Shown here: positions 52,124 to 63,882 of the stretch, one piece after another
How the letters are laid out: the number at the start of each line of letters is the position of its first letter
Position numbering within the stretch: position 1 is the stretch's first letter
NCBI GenBank assembly: GCA_032622095.1
Contig: CP136064.1
Span: 256,039,863 to 256,103,862, forward strand
From: Siphonodentalium dalli
Lineage: Eukaryota; Mollusca; Scaphopoda; Gadilida; Siphonodentaliidae
DNA: 64,000 nucleotides
Direction of reading: 5' to 3'
Made by a program: the position numbers and the translations under genes
Notes under the pieces: model-generated
Told to the model about the DNA's origin: nothing
What the model saw: only the letters and a program-made list of their open reading frames with translations
Database searches by the model: none

Positions 52124-53984
52124 TAATGTATTTCACTGTAGGTAAACGTCCCCAACTCAAAATTGCACGATTTAAGTGACTTAGTGTGCGATTTTTTCTT
52201 TGCGTCGCTTATTGACAACAGTACTGTGGAATATCTCCTGGGTAATTAGTTCAATGTTTATTGCGATATCGGCTCACAAAAGTCACATAAAAGCATGCAG
52301 TCTCTAGCTGGGGACCACCCCTAACGTTAAGTAGATTATTGGGAATAACTATTCACAAAGAAATATTTCCCCTGCCTTGTTAGTTCAAGGTTATACCACA
52401 GGAGCTTGGAATTTTGTCAAAACCACTCTTTTATTGGCGGAACCACCACCCGGGACCAAAGGTCACGGAAGGAACGAAACAGAAAATTGTTGCCACCTAT
52501 TTTGAACTCAACTGTATTCCTACAAAAAATATATTTTCACTAAAAACTTTTGGTACCTCTTACACCTTAGATGCCAATCTACAACATTCCATAGGTATAT
52601 ATTTCCAGTTCTTCGAAAACCTCACTTTATTTCGGTAATGTATTGTAAATTCACCAACGAACACAAATCTGCGACACCTACATCACCCGTTCTAGAATCT
52701 GAATGACAAATGGCACAAAACCATTTTTTCGGAATAACAAAGTCGGAACGAAATAAAATCGAAACCTAAATTTAAAGCCCGCGAAATTCAAAAATATTTG
52801 AAAGTGCGTCCGGTTTTCGAACTTAGGCGCCAGAAAACTTAAATCTGTTTATGTTTGCGTCATACTATATATGCTCATTTTTGAAGATCTAATCCTGATG
52901 TTTTGTGCATTTTCCTGAAAATTTCTGTATTTTTCTGTGTCTGCTGTTCTTCATTAGACTGAATGGTAATTTGTACATATATTTCATATTTAATTTATTT
53001 CTATTTATGGCACGACCACCTGGTATTGTTTTTTTCTTCTTGTTTTATGTTCGTTATGTACAGGTAGGCCTATATGTACTACTTGACTTTGTAATGCTAC
53101 TGGTTGCAATGATTGGTCATACAGGGACCAAAACTCTCTAGCTCCCTCTCTCTCTCATAGGAGCTTGTGTCGCGCTCCGTTGTATAGGCCTAAAATATCC
53201 ATCATATAATAGTAATAGTAATCAACCAACTGATTACTGGTCGAATATCACGAAGTAGAAGAAAAAGATATATAGACTCACGGGGAGGCCTGGTATATAT
53301 GCCTATGCATGAAGCGATTCCTTTGTGCGTTTTGGTGCAGATTCGTTGCCAGAATATCTTAATTATTTCCACATCAAATGCTGTTTTTTTACTAGTTCTG
53401 ACGAACAAATATATGTCTTAGTTGATGAGAAGACATTTTTCTTGAGTTAGGTAACGATATTGGCCATGCATATATAGAACGAGTGTTTAGTTTCGCGAAA
53501 TTCAAATTTGTCAATGTAGGGTACAAAAACTCGCCATTAATATGCCAAATACAGTAACAAAATGTAATAAGATTCTTTAATGTAAGAGCACAAAATTAAC
53601 CTGCGTATTCTTCACAGTATACGTTTTATTTGTGCGTTTGCAAGTTGTATATAATACAAACTGGTTTACCGAATAACTAGTTTATAAATTTGAGTTAGTG
53701 ATAAACTCGCTAACATAAATTTTATTTAATAAGCAACTATAAGTATTGTCAACTGTACCGGTACCAGGATCTATAAATAGTATACGTCACTCGTGACTCG
53801 TGTGTCGTAACGAATCAGCACCAAAACTCTCAAAGAATGGCTTTATGCATATGATTATATAGCCTGTGCTCATGAATTGGAAATTCAATTTTTAAATTCA
53901 AGACAGCTAGCCACCATCGGCATTGTTTTAATCAAAATCAAAAATACCAAAAAAATATTAAAAACATTACTTAATGTAACTTTC

Positions 53985-54454
53985 GCTGATGGGGTCACTG
54001 TCACAAGGCTCCGCGATCCGATCACATTCGTAGCCAGGTTTTTTAATCGATCACAAATGTAGCCAGCTTTTCTATGGCGATCACATTTGTAGCCAGCTTT
54101 TCATATTCAGGCGAGCCTCAATGAACACGATCAGGTTAATCTAATTTTTCTGAGTTGATGGATGAAAACAACTTGAATTTAGTTTTGATATAAGTTCATT
54201 TATAACCTGATGATTCGGATCAATGTCGTTGGAATGCTCGAATTATATTCCAATATAAGTTGATAAACGAAGTCAGTTTTGGAGCATGACGTCGACATTT
54301 TAGTCACGAACGTGATGACGTCATATTTCGGGCAATATAAACCACGAATTAGAAAAGCTGACTACGAATGTGATCGCCGGTGAAATAAGCTGGCTACACT
54401 GGCTACGAATGTGACCGTCACTGACCGGAGTCTTGTGACAATGACCCCATCGGC
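53985..54454. mobile_element. Mutator-like MITE, 470 bp, 9-bp target duplication
   Basis: Inverted ends GCTGATGGGGTCACTGTCAC / GTGACAATGACCCCATCGGC extend imperfectly inward (ATCACATTCGTAGCC words in both arms). GTAACTTTC directly flanks both sides (53976-53984, 54455-54463). Long inverted arms with a 9-bp duplication fit the Mutator (MULE) group. Confidence 0.75.
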
Positions 54455-54474
54455 GTAACTTTCATGGTCGATGA

Positions 54475-55135
54475 AACGAGTGGCTGAAATCCGACGGCGG
54501 CCATGTTTCTATGACTAATTCCACGACGATCGCACCAATGTTACAGTCTCTAGCAATGATTCGTTCTCATTTTGATACCAATGTCATGACCCATGAACAA
54601 TTTAACGATGATCGGTTCATCGACATAGGCCTAGGCTCAAGACAGTGTTATTGATTTAATTATATATGCGGTGTTGTCGCTGAAATCCGACGGCGGCCAT
54701 GTTTCTTTGAGAATTCACAGCAAAATGACTCGTTCCCATCTATATGTCAATGTCAACCTCCGTGACAAATTTAATTATGATCGGACCAACACTGCGACCT
54801 CTTGCCCACGGTGCTAAATGATGCAATTTTGAAATCCAAGATGGCTGTTGGCGGCCATTTTTTTCATGCAAATAAGCCCAAAATGACTCGGTGTCGTCTA
54901 TATATCAATGTCATGATCGATGAACAATTTCGTGATGATATAGGAGCATCGACACAGGCTCTAGGCTGTGTAATTGATTAAGATTTATCTAGTATTATCA
55001 CTTAAATCCACGATGGCTGCAAGTGGCCATGTTTTTATGCAAATGAGCCCAAAATAATTCGTTCCCATCTAGACGCTAATGTTATCATCCATCAAAAAGT
55101 TCATGATGATCAGTGCATCGGTACGGCCATGTAAT
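54475..55135 (-). repeat. Diverged copy of the ~160-bp satellite, reversed
   Basis: GACGGCGGCCATGTTTCTAT, AAAATGACTCGTTCCCATCT and GAAATCCAAGATGGCTGTTG are the complement of the satellite unit, spaced ~160-200 bp, about four units. It is much older than the 44-50 kb array. Confidence 0.65.
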
Positions 55136-55969
55136 AAACATGTAATCAGCAGCTATGTTCGAAATTATAAACGGTACTTTCATGCTATCCGTCTCAGGAT
55201 CATAGTTTTAAAGTTTCCGCATATTTTGGTACCAGTTCCGCTACTCAGATTTTAGAACGGGTGATGTAGGTGTCGCAGATTTGTGTTCGTTGGTGAATTT
55301 ACAATACATTACCGAAATAAAGTGAGATTTTCGAAGAACTGGAAAAATATACCTATGGAATGTTGTAGATTGGCATCTAAGGTGTAAGAGGTAGCAAAAG
55401 TTTTTAGTGAAAATATATTTTTTGTAGGAATACAGTTGAGTTCAAAATAGGTGGCAACAATTTTCTGTTTCGTTCCTTCCGTGACCTTTGGTCCCGGTGG
55501 TGGTTCCGCCAATAAAAGAGTGGTTTTGACCAAATTCCAAGCTCCTGTGGTTATACAAAGTTCCCTGTCAGAACGCGGATCAGAGCGGGTCAAAAGTTAT
55601 CATTTTTTTTTTTTATACTGGTGGAAATATGATCTCACCAGCATCATAGCTCATTAGCAGGACCACTTGGTCAGGGGGTGGAGTGGAGCCTTCCATGGGT
55701 GCAGTGGAGCCTTCCTGCAAAAGAAGCACGAATCCAGTGATCGTTTCTCGACCCAAACAGAAGCATGCGTATTACCACTAATAATGACTAATTGTTCAAG
55801 TAGGGATAACTCCGAATATTCCTCGGTTTATCGAGATCAGGCCAACGTTGTGAACCATTGTGTTCATACATGTCTTGTTATTGTGAGACCACAAAGGGAC
55901 GTATTATGTGTTTGGTCCGTCCGTTCTAACGGGAGCTACACTGTGGGGATGCCTGGTCAAGAATGAGAT

Positions 55970-56620
55970 ACATTGCGTAGAATAGAGATTCATGGCATGG
56001 TCTATGTATTCTCTTGATCAAATTTGTTTCAAAGATTTTTGTATCTGACCACCTTTCATCTACATTGCGCCCAATTTGCGGGTAAATCATGCCATGAATC
56101 TCTACTCTGGCTAACGCCTGTAGAGATCATATTCCACCAATACAAAACCTGGGAACTTTTTGAACTTTTGACAGGGAACCTTATAAAGTCTAAACAATAA
56201 CACGGGGAATATATTTGTTAGTTGTTATCTACTCCTCAATAATGTACTTCACTGTAGGTGAAGGTCCCAACTCGAAAATTCACGATTTATGTGAATTTGT
56301 GAGCGATTTCGCTTTCTGTCGCTTAAACAATTATGGAAATGTCCTGGGTAATTAATTCCACTGTGTTATTGCAATATCGGCTCACAACAGTCAGAGAAAA
56401 GCATACAATTTTGAGTTGGGATATTCAGCTATACAGTGAAGTGCATTATTAAGGAAAAGATAACAACTAAGAAATATATTCCCCGCGTTATGATGTTTTC
56501 GACTTGATAAGGTTCCCTGTCAAAACGTTAAAAAGTTCACAGGTTTTGAACTGGTGGAATATGATCTCTACAGGCGTTTAGACAGTGTAGAGACTCGTGG
56601 CATGGTCTACATTGTGGGGG
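55970..56620. repeat. Foldback repeat; a related segment lies at 52135-52390
   Basis: GCCTGTAGAGATCATATTCC and TTTTGACAGGGAACCTTATA at 56115-56190 are mirrored at 56500-56575. The centre (TCACTGTAGGTGAAGGTCCC, GCAATATCGGCTCACAACAG) is also found in direct orientation, diverged, at 52135-52390. Confidence 0.55.
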
Positions 56621-56932
56621 TGATTTTTGGTGACCAGTTGTGATGTTACTAAGTTAACGTGTTTGATTTCCAACGTTTACTCACATTGTGTTCCTTAAGG
56701 GATATCTCAGATATCCTTCAATCACAAAAAAAAAATCATCACAAAAAAAATATATATATATATTAACCCAAAAAAGCTTGCACTGTCAAACTTATAATAT
56801 TTCACTGGGAATGTGTTTAGAAAGCTTTTGCCATAATAAAAAGGGCTAAGGATTAATTCAGAGCCAAGTTGTGTTCAATTACAAGTTTAATATAAGTTTA
56901 ATATAAGTTTAATGGATAGCAGTTTCTGGTGC

Positions 56933-57553
56933 TCAGTCGCTTTGAGTCCCATTAAGGTCGAAGCTCTCCATCGATATGGCATCCCCGTCGGTGTCTTCCG
57001 ATTCGGTCTGGTGTGACATGTTATAACGTCTGACGGTCGGTGTCATTGTGTGTTCTGATGACGTATACATACTCGCAGCGTCATTGTGTCCGAACTCCGA
57101 CAATTCTTTAGCGCTGTGACGCAAATTCGAACAGAATAAGACGTCATGGAAGGCAGAGAAATTAACATTCCATCTGCCATTATTTTCGTCAAAGTCCTCA
57201 ATCGTGTCGAATTTATATCCCCAAAGAATTTCTCGTGGTGTGTATGACGTCTTCATTTGGCACATTTCACCGGTTTGGTCCAGGGTTCCTTCGACGAATA
57301 ATATGATCTCGAACTTCTCCTGGTTCACTTCGTACGGCTGCATGTCCCACAAAGGACTCGTTGGTGTGATTTTATGGATTAAAATCAGAGGCCATATTAA
57401 GTTTGTACACCCCTCCATGCCGTGTGTCTCGAAGTCCATGTTGAACTGATAAAGGGGGTATAGGTACCCCTCATCGTTGACGTAACGTCGCACAAGCATC
57501 CCTTGGACAGTCGTATTCACCAGGTGCGTCCGTCGTACGTCACCAATTCTCAC
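56933..57553 (-). CDS. KCNJ: Kir coding exon 2: cytoplasmic domain and C-terminus
   Basis: Starts VRIGDVRRTHLVNTTVQGML. R228 matches Kir2.1 R218 and E309 matches E299 by alignment from memory, while the position of E224 is N234. WPLILIHKITPTSPLWDM and MKTSYTPREILWGYKF match the family. The last ~70 residues are polar, Ser/Asp/Glu-rich. The stop is at 56933-56935. Confidence 0.94.
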   Translation of the reverse strand: MRIGDVRRTHLVNTTVQGMLVRRYVNDEGYLYPLYQFNMDFETHGMEGCTNLIWPLILIHKITPTSPLWDMQPYEVNQEKFEIILFVEGTLDQTGEMCQMKTSYTPREILWGYKFDTIEDFDENNGRWNVNFSAFHDVLFCSNLRHSAKELSEFGHNDAASMYTSSEHTMTPTVRRYNMSHQTESEDTDGDAISMESFDLNGTQSD

Positions 57554-60500
57554 CTGTAAGTATAATAGATAAGATAAGTTATCGACAATTACAACCACAA
57601 GGGGCTGCAATTATATCACAAGAATCAATCATATATATATACATGTATTTTAAGGCAATGTGTTAGTAGCATCGTTACATATGGAACTATCGAAATTCTT
57701 CTTAGCTTTGGTTAATATGCATTTTATATGAATGTTGCCGTTCATATTCCGGCACCAAATGGTTTTATTTGACGAAATCCCTGTAAAACATGCCGTGCAA
57801 ACTTGCCAGTATATGAACTATTGTATGTATAGGAGTTGAATGCTAGCATATACAAGTTTTGCAACGTGAACGCAATAGAGGATGGAATACACCCGATACT
57901 TATGCAGAGTTAAGAGCAAACTTTCTCACGAACATAAACTTTAGATTAGATGCAACGGTGTTCACTCTCCTGCATATATAGCACAGTATTTATTTCAGCC
58001 CTCGAAATAAAGTAGGAAAAATGTCCCACCCCCCCCCCCCCCCCACCCTGTGGCATGTTGGATTCCAAATGTTGCCACGGCGTTTCACAAATTTAAATAT
58101 GCGTATGAAGTGGAGAGTGATGTAAATGTGTCCTATGGGCCGGGTGTAAATGTATTTACTAATTTTGTGTGAAGAGTCTGAATCACGCCCTGAACTAGGT
58201 TTATAACGTTGGCATCGTGGAATTGGCGGCAGTGCATGGGTTGGGGTGTCTCACCCGGCACTGTATGGGTTGGGGTTTCTCACCGGCAGTGCATGTGTTG
58301 GGGTGTCTCACTGTCACCCATCAGTGCATGGGTTGGGGTGTCTCACCCGGCAGTCCATGGGGTGGGTGTCTCACCTGCAACACTGGTCAATATTTTCAAC
58401 AATTGAAAATATAATGCCTGGCAGAACATTAGTTGGAAATTCCTAACAAAGCCTGTATATATAGGTTGAAATTGTGCTCATAGTTTGATTTCATAACCAG
58501 TATTCAGTGTGATATTTGTTGTTTTTGTAACCCAAAGTTGAATATTTTCGCATATCAAATTTTGGACTTGTTTAACCATTTCTATATTGAAGCATCATTC
58601 ATGAGTAGTTATCCCATAGGAAATGTTCAGATAATAAGTTTAACCCTTTCTATATTAAAACATAATTGATGAGTAGTTATCCTATAGGAAATGTTCAGAT
58701 AATAAGTTTAACCCTTTCTATACTAAAGCATCATTGATGAGTAGTTATACCAAAGGAAATGTTCAGATAATAAGTTTAACCTTTTCTACAAAACGACCGT
58801 TGTTGAACTTTGTATCTAATAATTTCCCTCAACAAATAGGACTTCTTCTGTATTTTAACCTACTTATCGTCTGCTTATACTACCTGCACCTCTCTGCAAA
58901 TCAACAATAGACCATTCCGATGCACACATTTTAACTGACTGGAAGAATCCATTTAGTATAGAAAGGGTTAAAGACTTCCCAGAAGGTTTTATATAGATTT
59001 CGGAGTGTAAAATAATAGATATATATGAACCGAGGACACCTCTATCATTTAATATAAATATTTGTTATAATTTCTTGTTACATCCACGGGACAGTTTTCG
59101 GAACTATTTTTAGAATATAAATCCGCGCGAAAATGTTTTTACCAAGAAGGATAACTCTATCTTGTTAGTAGCCTCAATCATGGCAAACGGTTTTTTAACT
59201 ATAAATTTACCACGATCTCACGATCGATATAAACCACTTCATTACGATCGATATAAACCACTTCATTATGCCTTTATCAGGTCTGGCTCATGTGTAGAAC
59301 TGACTATATAGTCCGATTTGCACATAATGTGCAAATCGAGCTATATCAGTTTATCATCAGATTTTATTAGTACAAAGATCATAATCATTCTGTCACCTAA
59401 TGTTTGATTTCAAAATGTTAATATGAGAATATTCAATATTTCCCAACAGGAATAATTTTTTACACCAAAAATGGACTTTTGATGATTACTTTGGCCATAC
59501 TTTGGGACAGTTTTGTAATCTTCTTCAAACTTCATAAAATCACTTTATTTTGGAAACTGATTGTCTCCAGAATCAATTGTTACCAAACTATTAAGATATA
59601 ACCAACTGGATTTCAAAAGAAATGTTATTTGGTAGAAATAGAAAATTTCATACCAAAACTGTATAGCTCGATTTGCACATTATGTGCAAATCTAACTATA
59701 TAGTCAGATTTGCACATGAGCCAGACCTGTTTATAGACAAATAATATACCCAGTCTTCAGTTTGATCTCTATTCTTTCACAAAATAGTTATTTGTGTTCT
59801 TGAAACGATATTTATATAAAAAATATGCTGTTGTGAAATTGTGGCCAGAAGAGATAGACCATCTTTAACCACAAGGTGGATATTTAGGAAATAGCCAACA
59901 TAATATTGTGGAAAGCTTGGGGTACCATTTAGAAATTTTATTCCAATCAAAGGAGCTAGAGGGTGAAATGAAATTGTCATCGCTTATTCTTACCTGCAAG
60001 TAGAGATCTTTGTCTTGTTGGTAGATGCAAGCATGTTTGCTGAATATGATGGACACACCTCGCTGTTTCGGCTTTGCAACTTTAATGTAGATCAGTCCAA
60101 GGAGGATGGTTTCACACAGGAACCCGACAGTCGATTGAAGAAATATCAAGGGCAGAGCGAAGGCACATCTGGGATCTGGAAACTGGTTCCCATAGCCGAT
60201 TGACGTCTGCGTTTCTATGGAAAACAACAGCGCGCCCCAGAAGTCAGAAACTCCTAGAAGACATGGTTCCCAATGTTTGTTGTCAAGGTTATCAAAGTCC
60301 CCATGAACGAAACCAGTCAGCCACCAAAGAATTGCGAAGAAGAAATACGATACTATATATATGTTGCATACAATAGCAAGAAGATAGCCCCATCTCATTT
60401 CCAGCAGTGTGACGTATAGGTCTTTCATGAAGTCACGTTTCTTCTTGCCCAGTCCACAGAACTCGATTCGGTAGTCGCCATTTTTCTGAACGACGGCGCT

Positions 60501-60656
60501 TCTTTTAAATTCATTATCTGTTCCAAGACCAAAGAATTTATTACTTAAAGTCCTCAAGTATTGAAATACCCGGAAATCCTTGTGTTCGTTTGGATCCGCG
60601 AACACAAATGTCGATTCCGGCATTGTCGGATTTGTTTCCTCCCTTGGTTGACTCAT
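56933..60656 (-). CDS. KCNJ: Inward-rectifier potassium channel (Kir), two exons, complete
   Basis: Coding exons 60656-59994 (221 codons) and 57553-56933 (206 codons plus stop) join in phase 0 at CAG|GTAAGA ... TTACAG|GTG and give 427 residues, normal for Kir (about 380-450). In order: N-terminal domain with KRSAVVQKNGDYRIEF (51-66); slide helix; TM1 about 89-112; pore loop with filter TSIGYG (151-156) between C132 and C164, the disulphide pair of the family; TM2 about 166-190 with E182 at the rectification site; PIP2-binding KVAKPKQR (192-199); cytoplasmic domain with VRRTHLVN and REILWGYKF. Tetramers in the plasma membrane pass K+ inward and set resting potential. It is not assignable to one vertebrate subfamily. 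The ATG has G at -3. The C-terminus SFDLNGTQSD lacks the SEI-type PDZ end of Kir2. Confidence 0.95.
58217..58380 (+). repeat. ~29-bp minisatellite, ~5 units
   Basis: GCATGGGTTGGGGTGTCTCA with CCCGGCAGT repeats with variation. All three plus frames stay open through it, which is a repeat artefact. Confidence 0.8.
58572..58971 (+). mobile_element. TTAA-family D MITE with tandemly tripled left end
   Basis: TTAACCATTTCTATATTGAA to TTTAGTATAGAAAGGGTTAA. The first ~70 bp (CATTGATGAGTAGTTAT, GGAAATGTTCAGATAATAAG) occur three times in a row, each unit again starting TTTAACCCTTTCTATA. Confidence 0.8.
59278..59733. mobile_element. Foldback element in the Kir intron
   Basis: Arms of ~68 bp: CAGGTCTGGCTCATGTG then GATTTGCACATAATGTGCAA at the left, their complements at 59665-59733. 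The arms also contain the small palindrome TTGCACATAATGTGCAA. Middle ~320 bp non-coding. Confidence 0.7.
59994..60656 (-). CDS. KCNJ: Kir coding exon 1: N-terminus, TM1, pore, TM2
   Basis: Starts MSQPREETNPTMPESTFVFA and ends ACIYQQDKDLYLQ. Read-through into the intron happens to stay open for 42 more codons and even begins VRIS, resembling the true continuation VRIG, but the Kir cytoplasmic domain only continues after splicing to 57553. An upstream non-coding exon is possible and was not identified. Confidence 0.95.
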
Positions 60657-61286
60657 GACGTCGAATAACTTATTTGCAATTCTCCAGAGAAACCATTTTT
60701 AAACAATAATAATTATGTCTGTCTGTCCTAACACTGTATGCGTGTCTGGCAGCCTTTAATCCTCCCAATGCTTGTTACTCCGTTAGAGAACTATGATTGT
60801 TCGGTATTCCAATGCACGCGCGTCCTGTGAGCTATCCAAACTGAGGTTGCACTCATCGAAATGTTTAGAAACAGTACAGTTGGATTAGTCGATTTCATGA
60901 CAACTGATTAAGGTTTTACATTGTATGCGCATTGATGACGTATGCCCATAAATCACTTCTAATAAAACTAAGCATAAGTTAACATAACAAAGAACTTGAG
61001 TGACGAAACAATGGATCATTAACGTGCATATTATGACGATATGTACAATAGTAATCTATCATTGGAATCTCAGATCTCGTGTCGATGAAGTATCGGATAC
61101 TGTGATTCAGTGATCAATCATCAAGATGAACGGTTTAAGGGAGTGACATCTTTCTTTAGAATTTACAGTAACAAAGAGGGCTACCGGGTCAATATAACAA
61201 AACTACGTGTCTTGAGGTTATAGGGACTAATGGGAAATAACTCAAGTTGTGCAATAAATGTGTCAATTCTCGTGTTTTAGCTACCC
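60657..61286. other. Upstream flank of the Kir gene
   Basis: It should hold the Kir promoter and 5' UTR. I see no clear TATA box at a set distance and no conserved motif I can name. Confidence 0.4.
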
Positions 61287-61727
61287 CTTTATTCAGTTGG
61301 GTACCGTACTCAGCTTTAAAAAAAAATCAGTCGGGTATCCGGCTTTTATAAAATTTAAATTTTGGTACCCAACTTTATGAAATCTCACACAGAACGTGAT
61401 TTAATTACTGATTTCCGTCGGTTGTTTTCGAAATGAACCTGTTCAATTTGTGAATTCTTGTTTATATGCTATATATCTGTCACGATGCTTGAACATAATA
61501 GCGGAGAAGAATTGTAGGCATAGGACATAGGTCCCGCAGACATCTGTACCGTATCCTTAAAACAGAATTAATTTAAGTTGAATTTGTTTACGTCATGTTA
61601 ATCTACCCACAAAATTCCATTCATAATTTATTCGCAACTTGAATAACTGGGTACCCAAATGCAAATATTATGACAACTGGGTACCCAACTGAAATTTTTT
61701 AAAAGCTGGGTATCGAACTGAATGAAG
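61287..61727. mobile_element. TIR element (CTTTATTCAGTTGGGTACC)
   Basis: CTTTATTCAGTTGGGTACCG and AGCTTTAAAAAAAAATCAG at the left mirror TTTTTAAAAGCTGGGTATCG and AACTGAATGAAG at the right. GGGTACCCAA-type words recur within. Non-coding, 441 bp. Confidence 0.6.
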
Positions 61728-61872
61728 ACAGTGACCGCAAACTGCAAGCATGCTCTGTCATTTTTGAATAAAACGTATGGACATATTGCATATCGATGTT
61801 GCTAAACCGATTACAGATGTATTCAGGGTTCCAGAACTTCAGTTACAACAACAGCAACATACACAATATAAT

Positions 61873-62102
61873 TTAACCCTTTCTATACTAAATGGATTCT
61901 CCCACTCAGTTATAAAAGTATACATTGGAATGGTCTATTATTCATCTCGATGGGTTTTCGGGAAAATAAGCAGACGACAGCTAACACAAGTACAAATTGA
62001 GTCCTATCTATTGGAGGGAAAAGTTAAGATAATAAGGTCAATAAACTGAATATCCTGTGGGAACTACTCTTCAATGACTACATTTGGTATAGGAAGGGTT
62101 AA
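61873..62102 (+). mobile_element. TTAA-family D MITE, 230 bp, both ends intact
   Basis: TTAACCCTTTCTATACTAAA to TTTGGTATAGGAAGGGTTAA, orientation opposite in layout to 4576-5059 (starts GGATTCTCCCACTCAGTTAT). It is the simplest intact copy. Confidence 0.8.
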
Positions 62103-62993
62103 CACATTTGGCTTCCTTTGTTTCGATGAAAATGGTGAACACCAAATGTGACATATAAATTAGACCTATATACACACACGCACCAAAGAATGTCTCAAGT
62201 AACATATATACATTTATGTACATGCATATACATTTATGTATGTGCATGTCGCTATGACAGTATTCTTGTGTAAATGACACGAGTGTATAACATAAATAGA
62301 TAGTCTGTATATATGCATGGAAACGGGCACATTCACTCTGTTTTGGGTGGATGTGCCTTCAATGAATGCATTAATATTACATATTACTATTATATAATTA
62401 TGTACCTGTTTAAATGTGCTTTTGTCATGTATTTGTATTTAAATTTGTATATCTCACATACCATGTTTATTGAGATTAAAGAAAATTTTTGTTTTTGAAA
62501 AATTGACATGGTAATTAATGCTGTCCCTCTAAAACATCCAAACGTTATGGAATAAATTAAATCGGGTAATCGATTACTTTGATTACGATTACCCCAACAA
62601 CCTGAAATGAATGTACAATTTAAAGACATATTATGGACTTGTTCGGGTATGTGAAACTATATAATTATGTTAGCACGCAGGCGCTATGTCAACTGGAGGA
62701 ACGTAGCATGTTAGTAACATCGCCGAATATTTCAAGCAAATCGACCGTGTGACTCCATACAATTCATTGTCTGAACTATCCTCAATTGTAAATATTTACT
62801 TCTCGATGCGGGTCGCAATTATCTGCGATAAACTAACGAAAACGATTTCTCCACCAAGAGTCACTGTATTTAATTAATATATAAGAATGACGATGTGTGT
62901 TGCCAATTTGGATATAATATATGTAAAAATAACTTTCAGCAAGATTCTTCTCCATTTCTATTTGATCACCCTACCTGAGTGTTTCACATCACT

Positions 62994-63429
62994 TTAAAGA
63001 TACTCAATCCGATTCGACGGTCCTCATATCATCAGATTCCAACAACAATTATTTTTTTTGAAATGCCGCTTCAGTTGTCAGAATCGATTAATTGCCCAAA
63101 AATAATGCTAACCACAGTCAACTATAGTATAAAATTGCCCAAAACCTGTTATTTATCAACGTTTTGTTCAACGAAATTTTGCCAGTTGTCAAATATCTGA
63201 CACAAAAAAGCCACTGGGTTTTAGAGTTATCTATCTTCATCCGCTATCTGATCAGATAAGTTCTTCTCGTCGACAGTTTACTTAAAATTAAAATAATAGA
63301 TTTCAAACATCGATATCTGATCACTCCTAGCTTTGATGGGTGGGTTCCTCGACTCGAATTAAATATTTTTTACCCCGAAGCCAAGGAAATAGTAATTTGG
63401 GAGCGCTAATTCGGATTGAGTACCTTTAA
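62994..63429 (+). mobile_element. TTAA-family E MITE, 436 bp
   Basis: TTAAAGATACTCAATCCGAT to ATTCGGATTGAGTACCTTTAA (in two overlapping words). It is the mirror copy of 29694-30129. Confidence 0.7.
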
Positions 63430-63534
63430 TATCAAACAAGTGTCTTGAGTATGCATGGTACGTCTCACCCCATGCAATCGGGTCATTTTATGCTTTAGGA
63501 TATTTACCATTTAATCGCGAGAGCAGCGCTGGTA

Positions 63535-63655
63535 GATCATTGAAAATCATGTGCCAGTGTATGCATGCTCTTATATATACGAATCTCCCATAGACAGCCT
63601 CGCACAATAAGAGAACACACTGGCGTACAAGGTAAATGTTGTTAGGCCAATGTTA
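63535..63655. mobile_element. TTAA-family B MITE fragment
   Basis: ATCATGTGCCAGTGTATGCA, CTCTTATATATACGAATCTC and AAATGTTGTTAGGCCAATGT; the ends are missing. Confidence 0.5.
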
Positions 63656-63882
63656 GTTACATGCGGAACCACATACATTTTACTTCTCGTGACGATATAT
63701 ATAGCCTTGGTAAAGATACATTTTGCACGCATTATGTCGTCTATATCCTGACGCCATATGGTTTTCTATGACGAAATGCCTGCACAAAATACCAGGCAAA
63801 CGGGCCAGTGTGTGAACGTACCAAAGTAAGAAGTAAAAGAAGTTTCATAAAAATAACGGCTATATCCCCTGAATACACCTTT

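Larger units (their letters stand above)
52393..55557. mobile_element. ~3.2-kb element with ~310-bp inverted terminal arms
   Basis: The arm at 52393-52704 (CCACAGGAGCTTGGAATTTT, CACCACCCGGGACCAAAGGT, CATCACCCGTTCTAGAATCT) is matched by its complement at 55243-55557. A ~70-codon frame is open in both arms (GPKVTEGTKQKIVATYFELN), with few substitutions; it is likely terminal-repeat sequence, though it could be coding. The interior holds other repeats and no transposase I recognise. Confidence 0.65.
57554..59993 (-). other. Kir intron (2440 bp)
   Basis: It holds a poly-C run (58029-58045), a ~29-bp minisatellite (58217-58380), a family D MITE (58572-58971) and a foldback element (59278-59733). 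The stretch 57655-57850 resembles 63655-63830 weakly. Confidence 0.9.

Noticed and set aside
58209-58446. Three overlapping plus frames of ~65 codons
   Set aside because: They arise from the ~29-bp minisatellite in the Kir intron, which is open in all three frames.
60015-60203. Plus-strand frame inside Kir exon 1
   Set aside because: Antisense shadow of the TM2/pore coding sequence.
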